Assembly (NCBI RefSeq): GCF_003014555.1
Contig: NZ_PYGE01000004.1
Coordinates: forward strand, 62,001-126,000
Origin: Haloactinopolyspora alba
GTDB lineage: Bacteria; Actinomycetota; Actinomycetes; Jiangellales; Jiangellaceae
Reading direction: 5' to 3'
Length of the DNA: 64,000 nt
Part shown: positions 9,048 through 17,337 of the stretch, piece by piece
How positions within the stretch are numbered: the stretch's first letter is position 1
How the letters are laid out: every line of letters starts with the position of its first letter
Position numbers and translations under genes: made by a program
The notes under the pieces: model-generated
Seen by the model: the letters and a program-made list of their open reading frames with translations, nothing else
The model's database searches: none
Told to the model about the DNA's origin: nothing

Positions 9048-10652
9048 ATGACCGTGGCACACGAGACCATCACATTGACCGGCAACCTCATCATCGGCGC
9101 GCAGGACGTCCGCGGCACCGACGGTGAGATCGCCGCGGTCGACCCGCGTACCGGACAGGCGCTGGAGCCGTCCTACGGGCTCGGCGGCGCCGCGGACGTC
9201 GAACGCGCCACGACGCTGGCCGCGGAGGCGTTCGCCACGTACCGGCAGACCGACCCTGACGTCCGCGCGGGCTTCCTCGAGCGGATCGCGGAGCGCATCG
9301 ACGGGCTGGGCGAACAGCTCACCGAGCGGGTGCAGGCCGAGACGGGCCTGCCGCGTGCCCGGGCCGAGTCCGAGCGGGCGCGGACGACGAACCAGCTGCG
9401 GCTGTTCGCCTCGGTGCTGCGCGAGGGCAGCTGGCGCGGCGCGCGCGTCGACCCCGGGCAGCCGGAGCGTGAGCCCGTGCCCAGGCCGGACGTGCGCCAG
9501 CGCGCGGTCGCCCTCGGCCCGGTGGCCGTCTTCGGCGCGAGCAACTTCCCGCTCGCGTTCGCGGTGGCCGGCGGTGACACCGCGTCGGCTCTGGCGGCTG
9601 GCTGCCCGGTCGTGGTCAAGGCCCACGAGGCGCATCCCGGGACGTCGGAGCTGGTCGCCCGGGCGATCCAGGCCGCGGTGCGCGACAGCGAACTGCCGGC
9701 CGGGACGTTCTCGCTGCTGTTCGGCTCCGGCCCGGGCCTCGGCACGGCCCTGGTGACCGACCCGCGGATCAAGGCCGTGGGCTTCACCGGGTCGCGGTCG
9801 GCCGGGCTGGCGCTGACCGCCGCGGCTGCCGGCCGCGCGGAGCCGATCCCCGTGTACGCCGAGATGTCGAGCGTCAACCCGGTGTTCATCCTGCCGGACG
9901 CGCTCCGGCAGCGGCCGGAGGAGCTGGGCGCCGCCTACATCGCCTCGGTCACCACGGGTGCCGGGCAGCTGTGCACCAGCCCCGGGCTGGTCTTCGTCCA
10001 GGACGGCGAGGGCGCGGACGAGTTCCTGGCCGCGGCGGCGGAGGCGACCGGGCACACGGCGGCGGCGCCGATGCTCACGTCCGGTATCCGGGAGGCCTAC
10101 GACCGTGGGGCGGACGCGCTCGCGTCCCGCGAGTCGGTACAGCGTGTCGCGGTGGGCTCCGCCGCCGACGACATCGCGTGCGCCGGACAGGCGCGACTGT
10201 TCGCGACCACCGGTGACGCGTTCCTCGCCGAACCGGAGTTGCACGGGGAGGTCTTCGGCGCGACGTCGCTGGTCGTGCTGGTGCGCGACCGCGCGCAGCT
10301 CGAGCGGGTCGTGGACGCGCTGGAGGGCCAGTTGACCGCCACGATCCACGCCACCACCGCCGACCACGACCTGGCCGGCGGCCTGCTGCCGGCGTTGGAG
10401 CTCAAGGCCGGTCGGGTGCTGTTCAACGGCTGGCCGACGGGTGTCGAGGTGGGTCACGCCATGGTGCACGGCGGTCCGTTCCCGGCGACCTCCGCGCCCC
10501 GGACCACCTCGGTGGGAACGCGTGCCATCGAACGGTTCCTGCGGCCGGTCGCCTACCAGAACGTCCCCGGGGAGCTACTGCCCGACGAGCTGCGTGACGG
10601 CAACCCGCTCGGTCTGTGGCGGCGGGTCGACGGCGAGCTGGGCCGGCACTGA
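9048..10652 (+). CDS. Alpha-ketoglutaric semialdehyde dehydrogenase (2,5-dioxopentanoate dehydrogenase type)
   Basis: An NADP-type aldehyde dehydrogenase of 534 residues. The overall sequence (opening TGNLIIG, then FGASNFPLAFAVAGGDTASA and VVVKAHEAHPGTSE) matches the KGSADH branch that oxidises 2-oxoglutarate semialdehyde to 2-oxoglutarate. This is the last step of oxidative pentose, glucarate or hydroxyproline catabolism. The catalytic residues are Glu in VYAEMSSVNP and Cys in GAGQLCTSPG. No upstream partner such as a sugar dehydratase lies next to it. It is followed after 28 bases by an amidase gene. The assignment to KGSADH rather than another ALDH rests on recognition of the subgroup. Confidence 0.85.
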   Translation: MTVAHETITLTGNLIIGAQDVRGTDGEIAAVDPRTGQALEPSYGLGGAADVERATTLAAEAFATYRQTDPDVRAGFLERIAERIDGLGEQLTERVQAETGLPRARAESERARTTNQLRLFASVLREGSWRGARVDPGQPEREPVPRPDVRQRAVALGPVAVFGASNFPLAFAVAGGDTASALAAGCPVVVKAHEAHPGTSELVARAIQAAVRDSELPAGTFSLLFGSGPGLGTALVTDPRIKAVGFTGSRSAGLALTAAAAGRAEPIPVYAEMSSVNPVFILPDALRQRPEELGAAYIASVTTGAGQLCTSPGLVFVQDGEGADEFLAAAAEATGHTAAAPMLTSGIREAYDRGADALASRESVQRVAVGSAADDIACAGQARLFATTGDAFLAEPELHGEVFGATSLVVLVRDRAQLERVVDALEGQLTATIHATTADHDLAGGLLPALELKAGRVLFNGWPTGVEVGHAMVHGGPFPATSAPRTTSVGTRAIERFLRPVAYQNVPGELLPDELRDGNPLGLWRRVDGELGRH

Positions 10653-10680
10653 CGCCCTGTCTCCGAGGGAGGATGACCGG

Positions 10681-11499
10681 ATGATGCGGGTCGCGCTCAC
10701 CCAGCTGGCCGCTGACGTGGACGCCGAGCGGAACCTCGACACCGTCCGGAGGCTGACGACGGACGTCGAGGCCGACCTGATCGTGCTGCCGGAAGCGACG
10801 ATGCACGACTTCGGCGACCCGTCCACCCCGCTCGGTCCGCCGGCGCAGGCGCTGGACGGCCCGTTCGTGACGGCGCTGGCCGCGCTCGCGCGCGAGCATG
10901 CGGCCACGGTCGTCGGTGGCATGTTCGAACGCTCCGACGACCCCGAGCGCCCGTACAACACGCTCGTGGCGCTCGGCCCCGACGGGACGCTCGTCGCGAC
11001 CTACCGCAAGGCGCACCTGTACGACTCGTTCGGATACCGCGAGTCCGACCGGTTGCTCGCCGGTGCGCCCGTCCCCGTGGTGCTGACGGTCGGCGACGTC
11101 ACGATCGGCCTTCTGACCTGCTACGACCTGCGATTTCCCGAGCAGGCGCGGGCGTTGGTGGACGCCGGCGCCGACGCGCTCGTGGTGCCGGCCGCGTGGG
11201 TGCGCGGCCCGTTGAAAGAGGACCACTGGGAGACGCTGCTGCGCGCCCGCGCCATGGAGAACACCGTCTACGTGGCCGCCGCGGCCCAGTGCGGACGCAA
11301 GTACTGCGGGCGCAGCATGCTCGTCGACCCGCTGGGTGTGGCGGTCGCCGCGGCGGGCGCGGACGAGAGCAGCACGCAGGCCCGGCTGGACCCGGCGCAG
11401 ATCGCGGCCGCCCGCGAGCGCAACCCGGCGCTGCACCACCGCAGGGCCTGGCCCGTCGCCCCCGCCCGGCCGGCGGACGGCGCGCGAGACCCGTCGTGA
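10681..11499 (+). CDS. Carbon-nitrogen hydrolase (nitrilase superfamily amidase)
   Basis: About 272 residues with the complete Glu-Lys-Cys triad of the superfamily: Glu in VLPEATM, Lys in YRKAHLYD and Cys in LTCYDLRFP. The pattern resembles the omega-amidase/deaminated-glutathione amidase branch, but the substrate is not certain. The ATG at 10681 follows GGGAGG. It lies 28 bases after the KGSADH gene and 19 bases before mobA, so it is probably cotranscribed. If it is an omega-amidase, its product 2-oxoglutarate would match that of its neighbour, but that link is inference. Confidence 0.85.
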   Translation: MMRVALTQLAADVDAERNLDTVRRLTTDVEADLIVLPEATMHDFGDPSTPLGPPAQALDGPFVTALAALAREHAATVVGGMFERSDDPERPYNTLVALGPDGTLVATYRKAHLYDSFGYRESDRLLAGAPVPVVLTVGDVTIGLLTCYDLRFPEQARALVDAGADALVVPAAWVRGPLKEDHWETLLRARAMENTVYVAAAAQCGRKYCGRSMLVDPLGVAVAAAGADESSTQARLDPAQIAAARERNPALHHRRAWPVAPARPADGARDPS

Positions 11500-11518
11500 C
11501 GCCACCGCGGAGCGCGCG

Positions 11519-12136
11519 GTGACACCGCCGTGGGCGGCGCTCGTGCTCGCCGGAGGAGGCGCGCGCCGGCTCGGCGGGCGGGACAAGCCGGCTCTCGTCG
11601 TCGGCGGACGGACGCTGCTCGACCGTGCCGTCGACTCGTGCGTCGATGCCGGCGAGCTGGTGGTGGTGGGGCCGCCGCGGCCGACGGACGGGACGCCGCT
11701 GCGCTGGACCCGCGAGGAACCGCCGGGCAGCGGGCCGCTGGCGGCGCTGGCGGCCGGGCTGGACGCGCTGCTGACCGACCCGCCGGTCGTCGTGGTGCTG
11801 GCGGCCGACCTGCCCGCGGTCACGCCGGAGCTCGTGCGCGGACTGGTGGAGGCGCTGCCCGCGGAGGCGGACGCGCTGCTCGTGACCGATGCCGACGGCC
11901 GGTTGCAGCCGTTGCTCGGCGTGTACCGGAGGCCGGCGCTGACCGCGGCCCTGCGCGGCGTGGGCGACCCGAGGGGCCGGCCGTTGCACCGGATCCTGCC
12001 GTCGCTGACCGTGGCCACGGTTCCGGACGCGCGGGCCTCGTCGGACATCGACACCGCTCAAGACCTGGCACGATGGCAGACTCGTCCCGCCGAAGGGAAC
12101 GACGGCGCACCGACCGACATGGAGCGTGATGACTGA
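11519..12136 (+). CDS. mobA: Molybdenum cofactor guanylyltransferase (MobA)
   Basis: A 205-residue nucleotidyltransferase predicted to attach GMP to molybdopterin, forming the guanine dinucleotide cofactor. The N-terminal signature is LAGGGARRLGGRDKP, followed by the product-binding segment PPGSGPLAALAAGL and the metal-binding strand VLAADLPAVTP. The GTG at 11519 is the start that leaves the Rossmann strand intact. The stop overlaps the start of the DUF6457 gene by one base, so translation is coupled. This pairing is common for molybdenum-cofactor genes in Actinobacteria. Confidence 0.87.
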   Translation: MTPPWAALVLAGGGARRLGGRDKPALVVGGRTLLDRAVDSCVDAGELVVVGPPRPTDGTPLRWTREEPPGSGPLAALAAGLDALLTDPPVVVVLAADLPAVTPELVRGLVEALPAEADALLVTDADGRLQPLLGVYRRPALTAALRGVGDPRGRPLHRILPSLTVATVPDARASSDIDTAQDLARWQTRPAEGNDGAPTDMERDD

Positions 12137-12399
12137 TGGAGCCGTGGGTGGCCGCACTGTGCGAGCAGCTGGGCGTGCCGGTCGACGACGTCGACGTCGG
12201 CGCGATCCTGGAGCTCGCCAAGGACGCCGCGCACCAGGTGGAACGCCCGGCCGCGCCGGTCACCGCGTTCGTCGCCGGGTACGCGGCGGCGTTGAAGGGC
12301 GGCGGCCAGGCGGCGGTGGCGGCGTCCGTCGGTACCGCGAGCGAGCTGGCGTGGTCGTGGAACGCCGGGCCGGACCCGTCGACTCCGACGCTGTCCTGA
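12136..12399 (+). CDS. DUF6457 domain protein linked to molybdenum-cofactor genes
   Basis: An 87-residue helical protein (MEPWVAALCEQLG, then ILELAKDAAHQVERPAAP and VTAFVAGYAAALKGG) that matches the small DUF6457 proteins I recall beside MobA/MoaA in actinobacteria. No catalytic motif is visible. The ATG shares its A with the mobA stop (TGATG), so it is translationally coupled. A role in Mo-cofactor handling is inferred only from this neighbour. Confidence 0.75.
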   Translation: MEPWVAALCEQLGVPVDDVDVGAILELAKDAAHQVERPAAPVTAFVAGYAAALKGGGQAAVAASVGTASELAWSWNAGPDPSTPTLS

Positions 12400-12454
12400 T
12401 CTGGCCGCGTGGCCCGCGCGCCGGCCCGCGAGCTGTCCGCTAGCGTCGAGGACC

Positions 12455-13561
12455 GTGGAGACCAAGGGTTCTGTCCACCTGCCGAACGTGGACGAGGAGA
12501 TCGACCCGCTGCGGCAGTTCAGCAAGCGCGTCCTGATCGCGGTCGGGGTGCTGCTGGCGACCGGCCTGATCGTGTGGCTGGACCGCGACGGCTACACCGA
12601 CAGCATCGACGGCAACGTCAGCCTGCTCGACGCCTTCTACTACACCACGGTCACGCTGTCGACCACCGGCTACGGCGACATCGCGCCGATCACGGACGAG
12701 TCGCGGCTGATCAACATCGTTCTCATCACCCCGATGCGGGTGGCGTTCCTGATCATCCTGATCGGCACCACGCTGGAGACCCTGACCGCCCGCAGCCGGG
12801 AGCAGGTGCGGCTCAACCGCTGGAGGAAGAAGTTGCGTGAGCACACCGTCGTCATCGGTTACGGCGTCAAGGGGCGCAGCGCGGTCGCGACGCTGCTGGC
12901 CAACTCGGTGCCCATCGAGTCGGTCGTGGTGGTCGACCCGGACCCCGCGGCCATCACCGAGGCGAACGACGCCGGCCTGGTCGCGGTCCTCGGTGACGCC
13001 ACCCGGGCGGACGTGTTGCGCCGTGCCGGGGTGCCGGCGGCGCGCAGCGTCATCATCACCACGGCTCGTGACGACTCCAGCGTCCTGGCGACGCTCACCT
13101 GCCGGCAGCTCAACCCGGAGGCGGAGATCATCGTGTCCGTCCGTGAGGCGGACAACGTGAACCTGGTGCGGCAGGGCGGTGCGAACGAGGTGGTCACCTC
13201 GTCGGACGCGGTGGGGCGCATCCTCGGTCTGGCCACCGTCAGCCCGGCACTGGGGCACGTCCTCGAGGACCTCACCACGTCCGGCAAGGGCCTCGAGGTC
13301 TCCGAGCGTGAGGTGCTGCCGCGTGAGGAGGGCAAGCAGCCGCGCCAGCTCAACGACCTGGTCGTCGCCGTCATCCGGGACGGAGCGGAGCTGCCGTTCC
13401 ACTCCCCGGCCATCGGGCACCTGGTGCGTGGCGACCGGCTGATCGTCGTCCGCGCGTCGGCCAGCTTCCCGTGGGCGCGCCGGACGGAGCAGGGATCCGG
13501 CGGCGGCGACGGCGACACCGAGCCCGAGGACCCGGCGGACCGGCCGCCGGGCGGCGTCTGA
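12455..13561 (+). CDS. Two-TM potassium channel with RCK (TrkA-N) domain
   Basis: A 368-residue K+ channel. TM1 lies at about residues 25-43. A pore helix is followed by the selectivity filter STTGYGD (about 70-76). TM2 is at about 88-108, then a cytosolic RCK Rossmann domain begins with VVIGYGVKGRSAVATLL and VVVVDPDP. A TrkA-C-like segment ends near 345, and a Pro/Asp/Glu-rich tail closes the protein. This is the MthK/Kch architecture, where ligand or nucleotide binding to RCK gates the pore. The GTG start at 12455 begins the only frame containing TM1. It lies 55 bases after the DUF6457 gene. Confidence 0.92.
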   Translation: METKGSVHLPNVDEEIDPLRQFSKRVLIAVGVLLATGLIVWLDRDGYTDSIDGNVSLLDAFYYTTVTLSTTGYGDIAPITDESRLINIVLITPMRVAFLIILIGTTLETLTARSREQVRLNRWRKKLREHTVVIGYGVKGRSAVATLLANSVPIESVVVVDPDPAAITEANDAGLVAVLGDATRADVLRRAGVPAARSVIITTARDDSSVLATLTCRQLNPEAEIIVSVREADNVNLVRQGGANEVVTSSDAVGRILGLATVSPALGHVLEDLTTSGKGLEVSEREVLPREEGKQPRQLNDLVVAVIRDGAELPFHSPAIGHLVRGDRLIVVRASASFPWARRTEQGSGGGDGDTEPEDPADRPPGGV

Positions 13562-13576
13562 GCCGAAGGAGAGTCC

Positions 13577-14554
13577 GTGCGTGCTGTGACGATCACCGAG
13601 CCGGGCGGTCCGGAGATGCTGGCCGTCTCCGAGGTCGCCGATCCGGTCTGCGGGCCGGACGACGTCCTGGTCGACGTGGCCGCCTCGGCCCTGAACCGCG
13701 CGGACGTGCTGCAGCGCCAGGGCCGGTACCCGCCGCCCGACGGCGCACCCCCGTGGCCGGGACTGGAGTGCAGCGGAGTGGTCCGCGCGGTCGGCGACCG
13801 GGTGGAGGGCGTGCGCGTCGGCGCCGAGGTCTGTGCGCTGCTCGCGGGGGGCGGGTACGCCGAGCGGGTGGCGGTGCCGGCGGGGCAGGTGCTTCCGTTG
13901 CCGGCGGGGGTCGACGTGGTCACCGCGGCGGCGCTGCCGGAGGCGATGTGCACGGTCTGGTCGAATCTGTTCATGACGGCCGGGCTCGCCGCGGACGAGG
14001 TCGTGCTGGTGCACGGCGGCGCGAGCGGGATCGGCACCGCGGCCGTCCAGCTCGCCCGTGCCCGGGGCGCGCGGGTCGCGGTGACCGCCGGCTCGGCGCC
14101 GAAGCTGGAGCGTTGTGCCGAGCTGGGCGCGTCGATCCTGGTGAACTACCGGGACGAGGACTTCGTCGACCGGGTGCGAGAGGCCACCGGTGGTCACGGC
14201 GCCGACGTCGTGCTGGACATCGTCGGCGCGAAGTACCTGAGCCGCAACGTCGACGTCCTGGCCGCGGACGGCAGGCTGGTGATCATCGGCCTGCAGGGCG
14301 GCCGGAAAGCTGAGCTCGACCTGGCGGCGCTGATGACCACACGCGCCAGCGTGTCCGGCACGACGCTGCGCGGGCGCTCGGCGGCCCGGAAGGCGGAGGT
14401 CGTCGCGCAGGTGCGGCGGCACGTGTGGCCGTTGCTCGAGTCCGGCGACGTGGTTCCGGTGGTCGACCGGACCTTTCCGATGTCCGAAGCCGCGCAGGCG
14501 CACCGCGACCTGGAGTCCGGTGCGCACGTCGGGAAGATTCTGCTGGTCAACTGA
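13577..14554 (+). CDS. NAD(P)H quinone oxidoreductase (medium-chain reductase, PIG3/TIGR02824-like)
   Basis: A 325-residue zinc-independent medium-chain dehydrogenase/reductase. The N-terminal GroES-like domain runs to about 120 (LNRADVLQRQGRYPPP and GLECSGVVRAVG). The cofactor domain contains LVHGGASGIGTAAVQLARARGA (split here: LVHGGASGIG then TAAVQLARARGA). The block AALPEAMCTVWSNLF is typical of the PIG3-type quinone reductases. It probably reduces quinones using NADPH. The GTG at 13577 follows AAGGAGAG. The gene is 15 bases after the channel gene and probably shares its transcript. Confidence 0.88.
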   Translation: MRAVTITEPGGPEMLAVSEVADPVCGPDDVLVDVAASALNRADVLQRQGRYPPPDGAPPWPGLECSGVVRAVGDRVEGVRVGAEVCALLAGGGYAERVAVPAGQVLPLPAGVDVVTAAALPEAMCTVWSNLFMTAGLAADEVVLVHGGASGIGTAAVQLARARGARVAVTAGSAPKLERCAELGASILVNYRDEDFVDRVREATGGHGADVVLDIVGAKYLSRNVDVLAADGRLVIIGLQGGRKAELDLAALMTTRASVSGTTLRGRSAARKAEVVAQVRRHVWPLLESGDVVPVVDRTFPMSEAAQAHRDLESGAHVGKILLVN

Positions 14555-14655
14555 GCGTGCCGGTGTGGGCCGCGCGGCGCGACGGTTTGATCACGCTCGT
14601 GACTTCTCGTGCCACGGGTGGTCACGATGCTTGACATGAGGCGTACGCTGGCCGC

Positions 14656-15207
14656 GTGGTCATGCCTCTGGAGTCCGAGATCGACCGGCCGGTGACGCAC
14701 CGGCACACCGCGCGGGTGGTTCTGACCGGTCCGGACGCGCGTGTGCTGCTGTTCGAGGACAGCGACCCGTCCGCGCCGGGCTCACCGACATTCTGGATCA
14801 CGCCGGGCGGGGGTGTCGAGCCCGACGAGTCGCTGCTCGCCGCGGCCGCGCGCGAGGTCGCGGAAGAGACCGGACTGCACGTGGGCGCTGCCGACCTGCG
14901 CGGGCCGGCGGCCGAGCGCACCGTCGTGCACGGCTACTCCGACCACATCGCCGTGCAGACCGAGACGTTCTTCGTGGCCGCCACGCCCGAGGTCGAGGTC
15001 GACCCGGCCCGATGGACCGACGAGGAGCTGCGGACGGTCATCGGGTACCGCTGGTGGAGCCTCGACGAGCTGCGCCACACCGACCGGCCGGTGTGGCCCG
15101 TCGGACTGGCCGACCTGGTGGCGGCGGTGGACGTGCCGGGCGTGTGGCCGGTGCCGCTGGGCGTGGCCGAGGAGTCCACGGTGCACACCGATCACTCCAC
15201 GCGCTGA
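14656..15207 (+). CDS. NUDIX hydrolase
   Basis: A 183-residue protein with a full NUDIX box: GGGVEPDESLLAAAAREV followed by AEETGL. The Nudix fold spans about residues 18-150 and ends in a substrate-side block WWSLDELRHT. It would hydrolyse a nucleoside diphosphate linked to another group; the substrate is not evident. The GTG at 14656 is used, and an ATG at 14662 is an equal alternative. About 100 bases separate it from the reductase gene, so it probably has its own promoter. Confidence 0.88.
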   Translation: MVMPLESEIDRPVTHRHTARVVLTGPDARVLLFEDSDPSAPGSPTFWITPGGGVEPDESLLAAAAREVAEETGLHVGAADLRGPAAERTVVHGYSDHIAVQTETFFVAATPEVEVDPARWTDEELRTVIGYRWWSLDELRHTDRPVWPVGLADLVAAVDVPGVWPVPLGVAEESTVHTDHSTR

Positions 15208-15298
15208 GGTCGCGTTCGATCGGCGGAATCGCGGCGGCGGGTATCGAATCCGGCACCAGGTGTGCGCGGACCGTCACGAGCGCGTCACGATGGGGAGT

Positions 15299-15871
15299 AT
15301 GACGGAGCCGAACGAGAACGCCGAACAGCAGGCCGGTGGGGGCGACAATCGCAAGGTCGTGGTCGTCGGGCCGGAAGGAATGGCCGTCGAGGGCGCGCCC
15401 GACAGCGACGACGAGCAGCGCTCGCTGACCGACCTGGTCGAGCAGCCGGCCAAGGTCATGCGGATCGGCAGCATGATCAAACAGCTGCTGGACGAGGTCA
15501 AGGCCGCACCGCTCGACGACGCCAGCCGCCGGCGGCTGGGCGAGATCCACCGCGCGTCGCTGGACGAGCTCGAGGACGGTCTGGCCCCCGAGCTGGTGCA
15601 GGAGCTCGAGCGGCTCGCGTTGCCGTTCAACCAGGACGCCGTGCCGACCGACGCCGAGCTGCGGGTCGCGCAGGCCCAGCTGGTGGGGTGGCTCGAAGGC
15701 CTGTTCCACGGCATCCAGACGACGCTGTTCGCGCAGCAGATGGCGGCGCGTGCGCAGCTGGAGCAGATGCGCCGGGCACTTCCGCCGGGCGCGCAGATTC
15801 CGGGGCAGACCCCACCGGGGCACCAGAGCCAGGGTGAGGGTGAGGGACCGAGCAGCGGGATGTACCTCTAG
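15299..15871 (+). CDS. bpa: Bacterial proteasome activator (Bpa/PafE)
   Basis: A 190-residue ATP-independent activator of the actinobacterial 20S proteasome. The helical core is strikingly conserved: LTDLVEQPAKVMRIGSMIKQ, ELEDGLAPELVQELERL and VAQAQLVGWLEGLFHGIQT. The C-terminus ends GMYL, where the mycobacterial protein ends GQYL; the penultimate-Tyr tail docks into proteasome alpha-ring pockets. The ATG at 15299 is preferred, and an in-frame ATG at 15290 adds three residues. The protein implies that the genome carries a 20S proteasome, which is not in this window. Confidence 0.95.
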   Translation: MTEPNENAEQQAGGGDNRKVVVVGPEGMAVEGAPDSDDEQRSLTDLVEQPAKVMRIGSMIKQLLDEVKAAPLDDASRRRLGEIHRASLDELEDGLAPELVQELERLALPFNQDAVPTDAELRVAQAQLVGWLEGLFHGIQTTLFAQQMAARAQLEQMRRALPPGAQIPGQTPPGHQSQGEGEGPSSGMYL

Positions 15872-15877
15872 GTCGGT

Positions 15878-15947
15878 GTCGTCGGGGTGGGCGCGGCCGT
15901 GTCCGGCACCGCCACACCGGAACGCGGCCCGCGCCGACCCCGACGAC
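15878..15947. terminator. Bidirectional terminator between bpa and the converging 15958 gene
   Basis: Arms at 15878-15896 and 15929-15947 pair at 18 of 19 positions (GTCGTCGGGGT... against ...ACCCCGACGAC), with a 32-base loop. The position between two converging genes suits a terminator for both. Confidence 0.65.
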
Positions 15948-15957
15948 CCGAGAGGCG

Positions 15958-16413
15958 TCAGGCTGCGGCGGTCACGTGCCGCTCGATGACCGCGGCCAGC
16001 CGCGGCAGCGCCTCTTCGACGTGCTTCTGAGCCTGTGGTCGCAGCTTCGCGTAGACCTTCTTGACGCTGTCGCGCTGCGAGGCCTGCGCCCGGTCGTCGG
16101 TGACGCCTAGCAGCGCATTGGCGACCTCGGCCGGCCGCTGCGCGAAGTACTGCTCGAGCGAGCCGCTGCCGCCGGCGCGGAAGTCCGCGTAGAAGGGCTC
16201 GGTGCGCTCGACGAACGCGTCGAGCATGCTGTCGATGGCGTCCGGGACGAACTGGGCGTTCATCTTCTTCAGGACCGAGTAACCGCCCTTGACGGCCATG
16301 CCGGAGACGCCGCTCTTCTCCGCCACTTCCGCGTCGACCAGCTCGTGGAGGTCCCGCACCACGGCCGGGCGCCGGCTCGGCTCCAGCAGCGCCTGCTTCA
16401 GCGTGTCTGTCAT
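15958..16413 (-). CDS. Conserved actinobacterial protein (DUF6918-like)
   Basis: About 151 residues, all-helical and soluble. Recognisable blocks are MTDTLKQALLEPSRRPAVVRD, shortened here to LKQALLEPSRRPAVV, then VSGMAVKGGYSVLKKM and FVPDAIDSMLDAF. I associate these with the uncharacterised DUF6918 family, with moderate certainty. No catalytic motif is apparent. The ATG at 16413 is chosen because the blocks begin there and AAGGGCAG precedes it; the frame extends 21 codons upstream without family-like sequence. It converges on bpa. Confidence 0.75.
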   Translation of the reverse strand: MTDTLKQALLEPSRRPAVVRDLHELVDAEVAEKSGVSGMAVKGGYSVLKKMNAQFVPDAIDSMLDAFVERTEPFYADFRAGGSGSLEQYFAQRPAEVANALLGVTDDRAQASQRDSVKKVYAKLRPQAQKHVEEALPRLAAVIERHVTAAA

Positions 16414-16521
16414 CGATGGTCTGCCCTTCGTATGGGAAATGATCATGTCATGGCGCGCCCCGTCACTGTAGAACACCGATGGTGCCGCTTCGACGATCCC
16501 GGTGGCGCCATCGTTCCGGGG

Positions 16522-17337
16522 CTAGGCCCCGGGCGGGAAGAACCGCTCGAGCAGTCCGGCCAGGCCGTCCTCGGTGACGTCACCGCAGACCTCGTCCGCG
16601 ACGGCCTTGACGTCGTCGGCGGACTGGCCCATGGCCACGCCGAGGCCGGCCCAGGTGAGCATCTCGAGGTCGTTGTGTCCGTCGCCCACGGCCAGCGCGT
16701 CCTCGGCGGCCACGTCCAGCCGCTGTGCGACGTGGCGCAGACCGGAGGCCTTCGTGACGCCGGCGGGCATGATGTCCAGCCAGGCGGAGTATCCGATGGC
16801 GTAGTCGATGCTGCGCAGCCCCGACTGTGCGGCGATCTCGGACAGCCGGTGCCGGTCGCCGTCCGGCCACCGGACGACGAGCCTGGTCACCGGGTTGGCG
16901 ATCAGGTCGTCGTGGTCGACGACAGTGACCTCGCCCTCCAGCTCGCCGACCGGGAACTCGCCGGTCACGCGGAAACCCCGGCCGAGCTCCTCGACCGCGA
17001 GCAACGCGTCCGGGACCTGCTCGGTGAAGTACCGGACCGGATCGCCGACGTCGAACGTCTCGACGTGGACCGGCTCGCCGGTGGCGACGTCGACGATGAC
17101 GGCGCCGTTCGAGCAGACGGCGAACCCTTCCTTGAGGCCGAGCGGCTCGAACAGGTGCACCGTGGAGTGCACCGAGCGACCGGTGGCGACGACGACGTGC
17201 GAGCCGGCCTCGGTCACCCGCCGGACGGCGTCCGTGACGGCCTCGGTCGGCATCGCCTGGAAGCCCTCGTAGCCGACCACCGTGCCGTCGAGATCCAGGG
17301 CGACCAGCGTCGGCCGCCTCCGCCTGCGGCCGCTCAC
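16522..17337 (-). CDS. HAD-superfamily hydrolase, Cof type
   Basis: A 271-residue phosphatase with the HAD catalytic motifs: DLDGT at about 14-18 (nucleophile Asp), VATGRS (motif II), Lys in GVTKASGL (motif III) and GDGHNDLEM (motif IV). The insertion between motifs II and III marks the Cof/type IIB group that acts on small phosphorylated metabolites. The GTG start at 17337 overlaps the serS stop by four bases (GTGA), so it is translationally coupled to serS. The pheA-serS-HAD order is conserved in related genomes as I recall. The substrate is unknown. Confidence 0.9.
   Translation of the reverse strand: MSGRRRRRPTLVALDLDGTVVGYEGFQAMPTEAVTDAVRRVTEAGSHVVVATGRSVHSTVHLFEPLGLKEGFAVCSNGAVIVDVATGEPVHVETFDVGDPVRYFTEQVPDALLAVEELGRGFRVTGEFPVGELEGEVTVVDHDDLIANPVTRLVVRWPDGDRHRLSEIAAQSGLRSIDYAIGYSAWLDIMPAGVTKASGLRHVAQRLDVAAEDALAVGDGHNDLEMLTWAGLGVAMGQSADDVKAVADEVCGDVTEDGLAGLLERFFPPGA

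Noticed and set aside
12440-14527. 695-codon minus-strand open frame opposite the K+ channel and reductase
   Set aside because: Arg/His/Asp-rich shadow without recognisable motifs. The + strand genes have full family signatures.
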